A DNA stretch of 25,375 bases from an uncultured Clostridia bacterium (GCA_947630775.1 CANRIY010000008.1:1-25375), one strand, 5' to 3'; counted from the stretch's first letter, positions 1-7,316 are shown. Translations and numbers: made by a program. Notes: generated by a model from the sequence alone, not told the origin.

Positions 1-2
1 AG

Positions 3-1163
3 GACACATTCGCCTTCGACGGGGAGCAGTATCCCGTGACAGAAAATGCGGGAACGTTTGAGTTCAGCATCACCGATTCGGACGGCGATACGACGGATTA
101 CTCCTTCAAATTCCAAAGCATTGTCGGCGGGAATGCCTTGCTTGTCCTCACCTTTACGGAGACGACGGCAGAAGGCACGGATACGTTGACGACGTATTTC
201 CTGCAATCGGGGGTTGACTATTACACCTACACCTTCCCCATGACTCTTGTCGGGAATTGGGCGGCACAGGGCGGCGAACCTCTGACGTTCAATGAAAACG
301 GATTCCTTCTCGGTATCAGTCAAGGCATTGTGACGGCATATAGCGCGGCGTCAAACGAGTATCAGATTCTGGTTGCAGGCGCGACGTATTCGCTCACATA
401 CAGCATGGCTACCGCGAGCATCGCCTTGAAGAACGCCGACGGCGGGACGCTCGTCTATACAAAGGAAAAGGAGCTTGACGCCGTAAAGGGTGTTCCTCAG
501 TTCAAAGGGACGTATAAAACGCCCGACGGGGCGCATACCGTTGAGGTCACCGAGGACGGAAAATTTTACTTCGATGATACGGAATGCACGCTGCGTCCCG
601 CCGATTCCACGGGAACAATGCCGAATAGCTTCACGACCCGCATGAACGGCAAAACCTTCAACGTCGAGTTCTATAAGAGCTTTTTGGAAGGCGATGATTA
701 TATCACGCATTGCTGGGTATATTACAGCATTTATGAGGACACGGACAACTACACGCTGTACGCGCCTTTGCGTTATCAAGTCATTCTTCATGGAGAGGGC
801 GGAACGCTCGAACAAACGCCGATCCATGAGGATAATCTCTATTGGATGGGCATAAGAATCACCGCCTCGGTTACCCCCAAAGAAGGCTATGAGTTTGATA
901 CGATAATGATAAACGGAAGCCCGATAACGTTCCGTACTCCCGAAAGTAGGAGAAAAACTCAAACCTTTAATTTCAATATTACTGCACAAGCATATGAGCT
1001 TTACGGTCTCCGTTACATTGCTGAATGTACATTCCGTTTGATCGACACTGAAACCGATACCGATACAGAAACCGTCAATACGGAAGGAACTTCCAACCAT
1101 GAGACTGTGATTTTCAGTGATGCACAAAACGTTAAATGCTTACCTCGTAAAAAGACGATATAA
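3..1163 (+). CDS. Surface protein with InlB-like repeat, 5' end cut by window edge
   Basis: The frame is open from base 3 to a TAA at 1161-1163, so the N-terminus lies outside the window; about 386 residues are visible and any signal peptide is not seen. The visible part is beta-rich and Thr/Asp-rich with short modules of the type FKGTYKTPDG. Near residues 257-330 there is a segment (YQVILHGEGG, ITASVTPKEGYEFDTIMING) that fits the divergent InlB B-repeat: strand, Val-Thr-Pro-x-x-Gly-(F/Y) turn, and a Val/Ile-Asn-Gly step. The same pattern occurs in the lipoprotein at 4468-7128, so the two are probably paralogous extracellular proteins. The last ~35 residues (Asp/Thr-rich, then basic) look unstructured. 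Specific function unknown. The reading frame is secure; the family placement is inferred from motif spacing only. Confidence 0.75.
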   Translation, partial: DTFAFDGEQYPVTENAGTFEFSITDSDGDTTDYSFKFQSIVGGNALLVLTFTETTAEGTDTLTTYFLQSGVDYYTYTFPMTLVGNWAAQGGEPLTFNENGFLLGISQGIVTAYSAASNEYQILVAGATYSLTYSMATASIALKNADGGTLVYTKEKELDAVKGVPQFKGTYKTPDGAHTVEVTEDGKFYFDDTECTLRPADSTGTMPNSFTTRMNGKTFNVEFYKSFLEGDDYITHCWVYYSIYEDTDNYTLYAPLRYQVILHGEGGTLEQTPIHEDNLYWMGIRITASVTPKEGYEFDTIMINGSPITFRTPESRRKTQTFNFNITAQAYELYGLRYIAECTFRLIDTETDTDTETVNTEGTSNHETVIFSDAQNVKCLPRKKTI

Positions 1164-1173
1164 GCAGACAAAG

Positions 1174-1199
1174 AGTGAGGGGCAGAAATGCCCCTCGCT
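1174..1199. terminator. Short GNRA-capped hairpin after the first gene
   Basis: GAGGGGCA (1177-1184) pairs perfectly with TGCCCCTC (1189-1196) around a GAAA tetraloop, and the stem extends with A-T, G-C and a T-G wobble. It lies 11 nt after the stop codon. There is no T-run after it, so intrinsic termination is uncertain; it may only protect the mRNA 3' end. Confidence 0.4.
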
Positions 1200-1243
1200 T
1201 CACGCTATGGGAAAACTACGAAAAAAGCTCAAATGCAGGATCT

Positions 1244-1330
1244 GAATGACGGAAAAACGAGGCGAGTCGCAAGCGGGTCAGCGGCGACCGCCTCGCCGTC
1301 ATTCCTGAATTTCTTTTATCGTTTTTTCTG
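1244..1330 (+). terminator. Large interrupted hairpin followed by a T-rich tract
   Basis: GAATGACGG (1244-1252) pairs with CCGTCATTC (1296-1304); inside it CGAGGCG (1258-1264) pairs with CGCCTCG (1289-1295) and TCGC (1267-1270) with GCGA (1284-1287). The stem is followed by T-rich sequence (1310-1328, including a run of six T). It probably ends transcription from the gene finishing at 1163. It does not match the other repeat families of the window. Confidence 0.55.
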
Positions 1331-1350
1331 CGTGGCGTGTGCTTGTCGTC

Positions 1351-1439
1351 AGCGAGCGAAGCGAGCGGATCTCATAGACCCACGGGCACCCGTACTTAAG
1401 AGGGGATTCGCTCGCCCCTTACGGGGCTCGGAATGAGGG
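1351..1439 (+). repeat. R2 repeat, copy 1
   Basis: About 89 nt sharing the core GCGGATCTCATAGACCCACG, GAGGGGATTC and GGGGCTCGGAATGAGGG with copies at 11651-11747 and 22937-23033. In this copy the left end differs (AGCGAGCGAAGCGAGC), so only the right end of the inverted termini is kept. Non-coding and likely a non-autonomous mobile repeat. Confidence 0.75.
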
Positions 1440-1447
1440 ATTTCTCG

Positions 1448-1525
1448 GCGCCCCCTTGAGGGCACCCGAAGGGCGTGCCTTGTGCTAGAGCTGTCACGCG
1501 CCCTTGCCGTGACGGAAGGTGTGTC
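1448..1525 (+). repeat. R3 two-hairpin repeat, divergent copy
   Basis: Begins CGGCGCCCCCTTGAGGG and contains GAGCTGTCACGCG followed by CCGTGACGGAAGGTGTGTC. It matches the R3 pattern (C-rich/G-rich hairpin, then GTCAC/GTGAC hairpin, then a G-run), but carries extra bases in the first hairpin. Likely a decayed copy. Confidence 0.5.
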
Positions 1526-1534
1526 ATGAAAACA

Positions 1535-1618
1535 TGTCATACTGAGCTCTGTCGAAGGATCACCGCATTATAAAATAAGGTGATGGTTCGACTACGCTAC
1601 GCTTCGCTCACCATGACA
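1535..1618. repeat. R4 hairpin repeat with TGTCAT/ATGACA ends, copy 1
   Basis: An 84-bp unit bounded by TGTCAT (1535-1540) and ATGACA (1613-1618). The core folds as TCGAA-gg-ATCACC against GGTGAT-gg-TTCGA around an AT-rich loop. A second copy is at 1684-1771. MITE-like or REP-like by structure; no transposase is nearby. Confidence 0.7.
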
Positions 1619-1628
1619 GATTTATACG

Positions 1629-1679
1629 ACACCCCCTCAGTCACCTACGGTGACAGCTCCCCCTCGAGGGGGAGCCAAG
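1629..1679 (-). repeat. R3 two-hairpin repeat, inverted copy
   Basis: Reverse orientation copy reading CACCCCCTCAG, then GTCACCTACGGTGAC (hairpin 2), then GCTCCCCCTCGAGGGGGAGC (hairpin 1). Both hairpins are perfect. Confidence 0.75.
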
Positions 1680-1683
1680 ATTC

Positions 1684-1771
1684 GTCATCCTGAGCCGCCG
1701 TTGCAAAAGCGGCGTGTCGAAGGATCACCGCATTATAATATGGTGATGTCTCGACTACGCTCGACATGACA
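1684..1771. repeat. R4 hairpin repeat, copy 2
   Basis: Starts CGTCATCCTGAG and ends CGACATGACA. It shares TCGAAGGATCACCGCATTAT with copy 1, but carries an extra left-hand hairpin, GCCGC...GCGGC, around 1693-1714. It lies just upstream of the promoter at 1833-1861. The stretch 1164-1832 holds only repeats and hairpins; no gene was seen in it. Confidence 0.7.
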
Positions 1772-1832
1772 TAAACAAAACGCCGTGTCGTTTTTTATTG
1801 CCGCGAGGACATTCCCAATCACGTCACAGGGC

Positions 1833-1861
1833 TTGACATACGGCGCACATCGTGTTATACT
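1833..1861 (+). promoter_or_regulatory. Sigma-A type promoter for the TerB-like gene
   Basis: TTGACA (1833-1838, perfect -35) and TATACT (1856-1861, -10) are separated by exactly 17 nt. Transcription should begin near 1868, giving a ~24-nt leader before the ATG at 1892. It probably also drives the phosphoesterase gene to the terminator at 3114-3135. Confidence 0.85.
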
Positions 1862-1891
1862 TAACAAAAATCAAACCAAGGAGAAAGATCT

Positions 1892-2347
1892 ATGAAAGAA
1901 TTCAATTTACTTTGCAGGGAATTTGAGGAGATGGACGGTGCGACGTATACCGCGCTCCTTGCCGAAAAATCGGCGCGCGTGCTTCCCGCGCTCGCGGCGG
2001 TCGCGGCGGACGGCATGGAGGGCGCTTCGGCGTTTGCGATCTTTATTTTGGGGGCGATCGCCGCGGACGGCAAACTTTCGGAGGAGGAATATCTCCTCGT
2101 CTCGCCCCTTCTCAACGCCTTCTTCGGCGACGCCGTGGACTATGACGCCTGCAAAAAGGCCGTGAAGTCCATGCGTGCGGAGACGGAAGGCCTCAAAGAG
2201 ATCGCGGACGTCATGGTGGACGTTTTGGGGCTCCTCTCCGAGGATCTCAAGGACGATATCGTCCTCGTTTGCCTCATGATCTGCGCGATCGACGGCAAGG
2301 TCTCCCGCAAGGAGAAGCAGTGGATCAAACAACTCGTCAGGGAATGA
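1892..2347 (+). CDS. TerB-like (tellurite resistance TerB family) protein
   Basis: A 151-residue all-helical soluble protein with no signal peptide. Two acidic loops, AADGKLSEEE (about residues 56-65) and AIDGKVSRKEKQ (about 131-142), mark the two halves of a TerB-type fold; this family uses such Asp/Glu loops for metal binding. The start is well set: AAGGAGA sits 8-9 nt before the ATG and a consensus promoter lies directly upstream. It is the first gene of a two-gene unit, with the phosphoesterase 38 nt downstream. Stand-alone TerB-domain proteins rarely act in tellurite resistance itself, and no other ter gene is present, so the substrate and role are unknown. Family call moderate to good; function not assigned. 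Confidence 0.7.
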   Translation: MKEFNLLCREFEEMDGATYTALLAEKSARVLPALAAVAADGMEGASAFAIFILGAIAADGKLSEEEYLLVSPLLNAFFGDAVDYDACKKAVKSMRAETEGLKEIADVMVDVLGLLSEDLKDDIVLVCLMICAIDGKVSRKEKQWIKQLVRE

Positions 2348-2385
2348 CGTTTTGCGGGGGAATATCCGCCGCATAGAATAGAAGT

Positions 2386-3108
2386 ATGGGATTATTCGAG
2401 AACCGGCGCGTCACCTATGAGGAATTCTCTCTCGGACAGGGGGAGCACAGCATCAAAATCGTCCATTTGAGCGATCTGCACTTTCCCAAGGTCTCGGCGG
2501 ACGCAGGAGACATTCTCGCAAAAGTCGAAGCGCTCGAGGCGGACGCCGTCTTTGTGACGGGGGACCTCATCCGAAGCTCTTCCGACCTTGCCGCCTGCGG
2601 TGCGCTCGGGTTTGCCGAAAAGCTCGCCTCGCTCCAGCCCGTATTCTTCGCCGAGGGGAACCACGAGGCGCGGCACCCTCTTCACGAAAAGATCGGAGAA
2701 GAGCTCTCTTCCCGCGGCGTGCACGTCGTCACGGGGACGTGCGTGCGGGCGCTTTTGGGCGGCGGAGAGTTCCTCATCGCGGGGGACAGTGAACAGGGCG
2801 GCGCGGGAACGTTTGAAGGCGAGGGGATCCGCATCCTGCTCGCCCATCGTCCCGAGCGGGCAAAGGAGCATGCAAGGCAACTTTCCCCCGATTATATCTT
2901 TGCGGGGCATGCGCACGGCGGGCAGTTCCGTTTCTTCGGGCACGGGCTGTACGCGCCCGGGCAGGGGCTCTTCCCCAAATATACGTCGGGACTCTATCCG
3001 ATCGCCGAGGGGACGGATATGCTCGTCTCCCGCGGGATCGGGAAGAGCCGCTTTCCCTTCCGTTTCAACGATCCGCCGCATATCCCGATCGTCACGCTCT
3101 CTTTTTGA
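2386..3108 (+). CDS. Calcineurin-like metallophosphoesterase (YkuE-like, soluble)
   Basis: 240 residues carrying the complete metallophosphoesterase motif set: DLH (D30, H32), GDLI (D60), GNHE (N92, H93), a lone metal-ligand His in LLAHRPE (H154) and GHAHGG (H175, H177). These bind two metal ions for phosphoester hydrolysis. The GHAHGGQFR and late GLYP/SRGIG segments resemble the YkuE/membrane-phosphoesterase branch, but there is no membrane segment or signal peptide here, so it is likely cytoplasmic. The ribosome site is weak (GAATAGAAG before ATG), suggesting translation is helped by the upstream TerB-like gene 38 nt away. A good intrinsic terminator follows 6 nt after the stop. The substrate cannot be deduced; lipid pyrophosphate or nucleotide substrates are possible. 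Confidence 0.88.
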   Translation: MGLFENRRVTYEEFSLGQGEHSIKIVHLSDLHFPKVSADAGDILAKVEALEADAVFVTGDLIRSSSDLAACGALGFAEKLASLQPVFFAEGNHEARHPLHEKIGEELSSRGVHVVTGTCVRALLGGGEFLIAGDSEQGGAGTFEGEGIRILLAHRPERAKEHARQLSPDYIFAGHAHGGQFRFFGHGLYAPGQGLFPKYTSGLYPIAEGTDMLVSRGIGKSRFPFRFNDPPHIPIVTLSF

Positions 3109-3113
3109 ACAAG

Positions 3114-3135
3114 CGCGGGCCCTGCCCGCGTTTTT
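3114..3135 (+). terminator. Intrinsic terminator of the TerB-phosphoesterase operon
   Basis: CGCGGGC (3114-3120) pairs with GCCCGCG (3124-3130) over a CCT loop, followed by five T (3131-3135). A classic Rho-independent terminator. Confidence 0.9.
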
Positions 3136-3165
3136 GCTATTTTGAGGAAGGGGTTCCTCGCTGTT

Positions 3166-3345
3166 CCCCGACTACAACCCCCACCTGTCGCGCTTCGCGC
3201 GCCACCCGCCCCCTTCAAAGGGGGCAGGTTTTCTCGGCTCCCCTTCTATGGTCCATGTTTCCGAGAACCCCTTCGGCCCTGCGGGCCACTTCCCCTAAAA
3301 GGGCAGCGAGAGCCCCCTTGGCTCCCCTTTTAACCGCTTCCGTCA
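3166..3345 (-). repeat. R3 repeats, two inverted copies plus a fragment
   Basis: Copy one (3166-3236) has GTCGCGCTTCGCGCGCCAC as hairpin 2 and GCCCCCTT/AAGGGGGC as hairpin 1 (reverse orientation). Copy two (about 3274-3330) has GGCCCTGCGGGCC as hairpin 2 and CCCCTAAAAGGG as hairpin 1. The fragment GGCTCCCCTTTTAACC with TCCGTCACG lies at 3319-3345. Hairpin arms differ between copies yet still pair. Confidence 0.6.
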
Positions 3346-3347
3346 CG

Positions 3348-3376
3348 AAAAACCACGCGCATAGCGCGTGGTTTTT
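3348..3376. terminator. Bidirectional terminator downstream of the XRE gene
   Basis: CCACGCGC (3353-3360) pairs with GCGCGTGG (3364-3371) over an ATA loop; AAAAA (3348-3352) and TTTTT (3372-3376) flank it. Works for the minus-strand XRE gene ending at 3395 and insulates the repeat block on its other side. Confidence 0.88.
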
Positions 3377-3394
3377 AATAGCACTTTATTATTT

Positions 3395-3637
3395 TTACTC
3401 AACTTCCAGATCTTCCGAAGTAAATATCGGATCATCCAAAAATTCCAAAAGCGTCATATCGAAACCGCGGGCGATCATGATCACCGTACTCAAAGTAACC
3501 GTCTTATTCCGACCGTTCATGATGCACTGCATACTGCCGTGTTGGATCCCCGCATTTTGTTCCAAACGATATTGCGTCATGCCTTTTTCAGTCAATAAGC
3601 CGATAATTCTTTTTGAAACAGCCTCACTTACAGTCAA
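3395..3637 (-). CDS. Small XRE/Cro-type helix-turn-helix regulator
   Basis: 80 residues consisting almost entirely of one XRE-type DNA-binding domain: MTQYRLEQNAGIQHGSMQCI (residues 20-39) fits the helix-turn-helix, followed by the usual helix with VTLSTVIMIARGFDM and a short acidic tail. The start is TTG (codon at 3635-3637), supported by AAGGAG at 3646-3651 on the minus strand with an 8-nt spacer. It is divergent from the SLOG gene; the 147-bp gap holds several CCTACATA boxes, so it probably represses both genes (inference). The region is visibly more AT-rich than its neighbours and is framed by terminators, as expected for an acquired cassette. DNA-binding family is clear; the target is inferred. 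Confidence 0.9.
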   Translation of the reverse strand: MTVSEAVSKRIIGLLTEKGMTQYRLEQNAGIQHGSMQCIMNGRNKTVTLSTVIMIARGFDMTLLEFLDDPIFTSEDLEVE

Positions 3638-3662
3638 AGCGATTTCTCCTTATGTTGTTTCA

Positions 3663-3670
3663 CCTACATA
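3663..3670. promoter_or_regulatory. Putative operator half-site, box 1
   Basis: CCTACATA, identical to the other two boxes, lies just upstream of the XRE ribosome site (26 nt from its start codon). An imperfect opposing half, TATGTTG, is at 3651-3657. Likely autoregulatory. Confidence 0.5.
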
Positions 3671-3710
3671 GTATTCTAATTCATTGTCGCTTAAAAGATA
3701 CGAAGGCGAA

Positions 3711-3718
3711 CCTACATA
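3711..3718. promoter_or_regulatory. Putative operator half-site, box 2
   Basis: CCTACATA repeated 48 nt after box 1 and 54 nt before the right arm of the palindrome at 3752-3773, immediately before the -35 of the SLOG promoter. Confidence 0.5.
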
Positions 3719-3722
3719 ATGT

Positions 3723-3751
3723 TTGCCTTGTTTGCTCGTTTGGGCTATAAT
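3723..3751 (+). promoter_or_regulatory. Promoter of the SLOG-family gene
   Basis: TTGCCT (3723-3728) and a perfect TATAAT (3746-3751) with a 17-nt spacer. The predicted start point (about 3758) falls inside the palindrome at 3752-3773, so a bound protein there would block initiation. Confidence 0.8.
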
Positions 3752-3773
3752 ATATGTAGGAATACCTACATAT
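3752..3773. promoter_or_regulatory. Palindromic operator over the SLOG transcription start
   Basis: ATATGTAGG (3752-3760) and CCTACATAT (3765-3773) are perfect inverted arms around AATA. The palindrome directly follows the -10 box. Best candidate for the main binding site of the adjacent XRE protein. Confidence 0.75.
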
Positions 3774-3784
3774 TGGAGTCTGAA

Positions 3785-4318
3785 ATGAAAACCGCTTTCA
3801 TAGGGCATAGACAAATCTTCGGTAAAAACGTTGCCGACCGTCTTGAAGAAGTAATCAAAAACGAGATTGAGAAAGGCTGTAAAAGTTTTACTATGGGAAC
3901 GCACGGGGAATTTGACGATTTGGCACTCTCCGTTTGCCGTAATCTTCGCAATCAATATAAAGATATTAAGATTGAAGTGGTCATAACCGGCTTTCGCGCG
4001 ATAAAGAAAAGTTGCGGATATGAGCCTTATTCCGACGTGAAAACAGTTATGTACAATATAGAGGACGCCCATTATAAACAGAAAATCACTTTAAGCAATC
4101 GGCAGATGATTGATACTTGCGACACCCTCATTTGCTATGTAAACAAGAAGCAATATAGAAGCGGGGCAAAAACCGCGATGTATTACGCAAAGCGAAAAGG
4201 TTTACGGATTATAAATCTATACCGCGAGGAAGATCAACCGTTTTATGGCATGACAGAAGAAGAAATTTCGGCCTACGAAAAGGAGCTTTTCTCCGCGATT
4301 GAAAAACACAAGTCGTAA
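3785..4318 (+). CDS. SLOG-family (DUF1273/YpsA-like) nucleotide-binding protein
   Basis: 177 residues from the ATG at 3785, preceded by TTGGAG. An upstream in-frame ATG at 3719 is rejected because it precedes the promoter -10 and the operator. The N-terminus KTAFIGHRQIFGK carries the FIGHR signature of the SLOG/DUF1273/DUF2493 Rossmann-like group, followed by FTMGTHGEFDDLAL (a Gly-rich loop and Asp) and TLICYVNKKQYRSGAKTAMY near residues 113-132, as in YpsA-like proteins. SLOG domains bind nucleotides or nucleotide-derived ligands and are found in bacterial conflict systems as sensors. Here it pairs only with a divergent XRE regulator, with no visible effector such as a TIR or nuclease. Family call good; whether it is a defence sensor or a housekeeping relic is open. 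Confidence 0.82.
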   Translation: MKTAFIGHRQIFGKNVADRLEEVIKNEIEKGCKSFTMGTHGEFDDLALSVCRNLRNQYKDIKIEVVITGFRAIKKSCGYEPYSDVKTVMYNIEDAHYKQKITLSNRQMIDTCDTLICYVNKKQYRSGAKTAMYYAKRKGLRIINLYREEDQPFYGMTEEEISAYEKELFSAIEKHKS

Positions 4319-4365
4319 CGCGGATCGCCGTGCTCTTCACTATCCAACCCGTGAGTCCACCATAG

Positions 4366-4397
4366 AAAAAAGACATAGCAAATACTATGTCTTTTTT
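4366..4397. terminator. Bidirectional terminator between SLOG gene and lipoprotein gene
   Basis: AGACATAG (4371-4378) pairs with CTATGTCT (4385-4392), flanked by an A-run (4366-4371) and a run of six T (4392-4397). It can end both converging genes. Confidence 0.9.
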
Positions 4398-4467
4398 CCA
4401 TATTTAATCAAATTAAATTCCTTATGAAAGTTGGCGAAACCCTTCTTTTTCCGCTTTTTGCTTGCGC

Positions 4468-7128
4468 TTATGCCTGACGTTCGAGATATGCCATATGCCA
4501 AACCTCATAAGTGAGCACGATCTGCGAAACGGGATCGTCATCGCTGTTAGCGCTGATCTCATAGTCCGCACCGTTGACTTTCAGATAAATGGTGCCGCCG
4601 CTGTAACTGATGTCGGTGACTGCTGCCTCCTCGCCGCCGATCTTCACGGTGATCGAGTCGGCGGAGATGACGACCTCATATTCGTCGTTTGTATATGTCC
4701 CGTAGAATTTTGCGGGATAGCTTTCGCCCTCTTCCGTCTTGCGGGTGAGGGTCACGGAAGGGTCGGGATAGCTTCCCGAAAGATTGATCGTGTCGACGGT
4801 GCTTCCTTCGCTGTAATTTACGATCTCATAATCCTTGCCGTTGAGCGTGATCGCAATCGTTTCGTGGCGTGCATCGTAGCTCACGAATGCCGTTTCCGCG
4901 GGTGTGCCGCCGACCGTGATCTTGATCTCTTCGGCGGAGATCTCTACCACATAGTGGACCGTGGAAGTTTCGGGGAAGGCGGAGTAATCGACGTAATCCC
5001 CCTCATATACGCCGTAGAATTTTTCGGGATAGGTCGTAGGGTCGCCGTGATCGGGCTCATCGGATCCGCCGCCCTCCGTCTTGCGGGAAAGGGTCACGTT
5101 GATGCTGCGATCGTCCGCAAGCAGGCCGAGTTCATCCGCAGTGGCGGCGTCCGCATTGCTGTAATTCGAAAGGGTGCAGGAAACGCCGTTGAATGTGATC
5201 ACGAACGACTGCTCTTCTGCGTCGTAGCTTACGACGGCGACCGTCACGGGGGCGCCGCCGACCGTTGCCGCCATGCCGTTGCCGTTGATCGTAAGGACGT
5301 AGTGCGTCACGGGGGTTTCGGGAGCGGAATAATCACCCACGTCACCTTCGAATGTTCCGTAGAATTTTTCGGGGATCACGACGGGACCGTCGGGACCGTC
5401 GGGGTCTTCGGCTTCATTCCCGAATTTGAGGGGCAATTCCGTTTCGCCCCAGCTCGAATAGGTGAGGACGTAGGTCGTCTCGTACCCATAGAGGTATGTT
5501 ACGATAGAGACCTTTAAGAGAAGACCGTTCTGTACGGTGATCTCCAGCTTTTGCGCAAAGGTCATGGTCATGCCGTCGTTGAAATTCCAGAAGGATTGTG
5601 CAATGTCGGGGATCAGATCGATATTTTCCTCGCGGAGCGCATACACGCCGTCACCCTTTGCTTCGAACAGTTCCGCTGCGAAACCCGCAAAGTCGGGTTT
5701 TAAGGAGGCGATGTCGGAGGTCGTATGCGTCGTCCCATCGTCATAGGATTGCACTTGAAGGGCGTCTCCGACAACGAATTTTCCGCCTTCGGGGGAGAAT
5801 TCATGGACGATCCCATCGCTGTGCAGCACATAGCCGAGCTCAAAACCTTTCTCGTCAAGGTAGATCGCCTTCTCCGTCACATAGTAATCGTAGTTGAGCA
5901 TCCCGTCCTCGAGGACGTGGTATTTGTAGCTCACCGCGCTCCGTGCCGCTTCGAGCGCTGCTTCCAGCGCCGCATGGTCGGCGGTCGGCGGATAGGGAAC
6001 AAGGCGCCCCGAGAGATCGACGGGCTCCGTAAGGTCAAAGGTATAGCTTGCATAATAGGTATAGTCGATGGTGATGCCCTCTCCGCGCGCATTTTCACTC
6101 GTCTCGATCATGATGAAAGTCACATTGCCGCCTTCCGCATAGACCGCAAAGGTCGCGATCTCCTCACTCTGGCCCGTGAACGCCTGCGCCGCGGCGGAAG
6201 CCTTCTCCGCATCGGTAAGCAGATAGGCGCCGTCCGTTCCCTCTGTAAAGTCGCTTGCGTGAACGATCCTTCCGAAGGGATTCCGATAGCTTTCGAAGCT
6301 CTCGCCCGTCTCAACGGTCTCAAACGTATTGTCCGCTTTCAGGGTATAGGAGACGGCGTTTCCGCTCTCGTTATGGTAAATTACGTTTTTCAGGACGAGC
6401 TTCATGCTCTCATCCTTTTGGAAGCGGTGCGTGTTTTCGCCGTCGAAGGCGACTTGATAGGAGTATTTGTACGGAATGCTATATTCGGTGTATCCGTCGT
6501 AGAGACGCTCTTCCTGTCCGTCGCCCGTATAGGCGGTCCTGCCCTCAAGTTGCGCAAAGAGCTCTTCGGGCATGGATGCGGATCTTGCCGCAAATGCGAC
6601 CTCGACGGTCGTATCCGCCTCAACGGCAAAAGAATACGCGTTTTCGGTCAGCGATGTTTCCTCGCCGTTCACCTTGAAGCTCTTCACAGTAAATCCGCCG
6701 TGCGGGGTTACGGTGACGGTGACGTTTTCGCCCTCCGCATAAGCGTCCTTTTCGGGAGAGAGGGCGACCTCGCCCTTGGTCTCGTCGTAGGACAGCGTGA
6801 CGGTATGGGTGGACGCGGGAATGGGTGTAAATGCGACCTCGACGGCCGTATCCGCCTCAACGGCAAAGGAATACGCGTTTTCGGTCAGCGCCTCTTCCTC
6901 GCCGTTCACCTTGAAGCTCTCCACAGTAAATCCGCTGTGCGGGGTAACGGTGACAGTGACCTTTTCGCCCTCCGCATAGGCGTCCTTTTCGGGAGAGAGG
7001 ACGACCTCGCCCTTTGTCTCGTCGTAGGACAGTGTGACATGATAGCTCTTGTCTCCTGCGCATGCCGCGCCCGCAAAGGCAAATATCAGGCACAGCACGC
7101 CCAAGAGGAAACGTAATTTCTTTTTCAT
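4468..7128 (-). CDS. Lipoprotein with two InlB-like repeats and three C-terminal beta modules
   Basis: 886 residues from the ATG at 7126-7128. GGAGGG lies just upstream, and the next in-frame ATG (7158) would sit in the promoter -10, so the longer form is excluded. Signal peptide KKKLRFLLGVLC with lipobox GAAC makes Cys23 the likely lipidated residue. Residues ~29-107 and ~108-178 are tandem divergent InlB B-repeats (VTVTPHSGF, SFKVNGEE). A middle region (~190-570) has no recognised domain. Residues 585-699, 700-803 and 804-886 are three related modules opening with FYGTFEGD, FYGVYEGD and FYGTYTND. It is expected on the outer face of the membrane, and InlB repeats often serve as spacers. It is related in style to the gene at 3-1163. 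Function unknown; domain calls rest on visible repeats. Confidence 0.85.
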   Translation of the reverse strand: MKKKLRFLLGVLCLIFAFAGAACAGDKSYHVTLSYDETKGEVVLSPEKDAYAEGEKVTVTVTPHSGFTVESFKVNGEEEALTENAYSFAVEADTAVEVAFTPIPASTHTVTLSYDETKGEVALSPEKDAYAEGENVTVTVTPHGGFTVKSFKVNGEETSLTENAYSFAVEADTTVEVAFAARSASMPEELFAQLEGRTAYTGDGQEERLYDGYTEYSIPYKYSYQVAFDGENTHRFQKDESMKLVLKNVIYHNESGNAVSYTLKADNTFETVETGESFESYRNPFGRIVHASDFTEGTDGAYLLTDAEKASAAAQAFTGQSEEIATFAVYAEGGNVTFIMIETSENARGEGITIDYTYYASYTFDLTEPVDLSGRLVPYPPTADHAALEAALEAARSAVSYKYHVLEDGMLNYDYYVTEKAIYLDEKGFELGYVLHSDGIVHEFSPEGGKFVVGDALQVQSYDDGTTHTTSDIASLKPDFAGFAAELFEAKGDGVYALREENIDLIPDIAQSFWNFNDGMTMTFAQKLEITVQNGLLLKVSIVTYLYGYETTYVLTYSSWGETELPLKFGNEAEDPDGPDGPVVIPEKFYGTFEGDVGDYSAPETPVTHYVLTINGNGMAATVGGAPVTVAVVSYDAEEQSFVITFNGVSCTLSNYSNADAATADELGLLADDRSINVTLSRKTEGGGSDEPDHGDPTTYPEKFYGVYEGDYVDYSAFPETSTVHYVVEISAEEIKITVGGTPAETAFVSYDARHETIAITLNGKDYEIVNYSEGSTVDTINLSGSYPDPSVTLTRKTEEGESYPAKFYGTYTNDEYEVVISADSITVKIGGEEAAVTDISYSGGTIYLKVNGADYEISANSDDDPVSQIVLTYEVWHMAYLERQA
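6592..7065 (-). repeat. Tandem 237-bp coding repeat (InlB-like units)
   Basis: Two in-frame units 237 bp (79 codons) apart inside the lipoprotein gene are nearly identical in DNA, including synonymous positions. This points to a recent duplication or ongoing homogenisation and makes the copy number prone to change. Confidence 0.85.
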
Positions 7129-7157
7129 TTTCGTCCCTCCGAAAACATTTTTATTCA

Positions 7158-7186
7158 ACTATACATTGATTTTCATAAAAAGTCAA
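7158..7186 (-). promoter_or_regulatory. Promoter of the InlB-repeat lipoprotein
   Basis: On the minus strand TTGACT (7181-7186) and TATAGT (7158-7163) are separated by 17 nt. The start point near 7151 gives a ~23-nt leader to the ATG at 7128. The surrounding 7140-7240 is markedly AT-rich. Confidence 0.85.
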
Positions 7187-7278
7187 GGGTTTTCTTGCCA
7201 TATTTCTTATAAAATAAAAAAATACGCATATTCATAATTTTATTCTTTTTTGTCCGCGGCGGCGGGGTTTTTGAAAAT

Positions 7279-7303
7279 AAAAAAGCGCCGCTTTGCGCGG
7301 CGC
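7279..7303 (-). terminator. Intrinsic terminator of the P-type ATPase gene
   Basis: Read on the minus strand: GCGCCGC, loop GCAAA, GCGGCGC, then six T (complement of A at 7279-7284). It sits 14 nt past the stop codon. Confidence 0.9.
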
Positions 7304-7316
7304 ATGTGATACAAGG

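Noticed and set aside
1540..1620. Possible tRNA because of a GGTTCGAC motif
   Set aside because: No acceptor stem, anticodon arm or CCA-end pairing around it; the sequence folds instead as the R4 hairpin.
3105..3671. A 188-codon plus-strand frame from the phosphoesterase stop into the XRE gene
   Set aside because: It crosses two terminators and repeats and overlaps the XRE gene in antisense.
3719..3784. Longer N-terminus for the SLOG gene
   Set aside because: It would lie upstream of the promoter -10 and operator; the start at 3785 has a ribosome site and begins the conserved fold.
4462..7116. Long plus-strand frames opposite the InlB-repeat lipoprotein
   Set aside because: The minus-strand gene has signal peptide, promoter and repeats; the plus frames mirror the coding repeats only.
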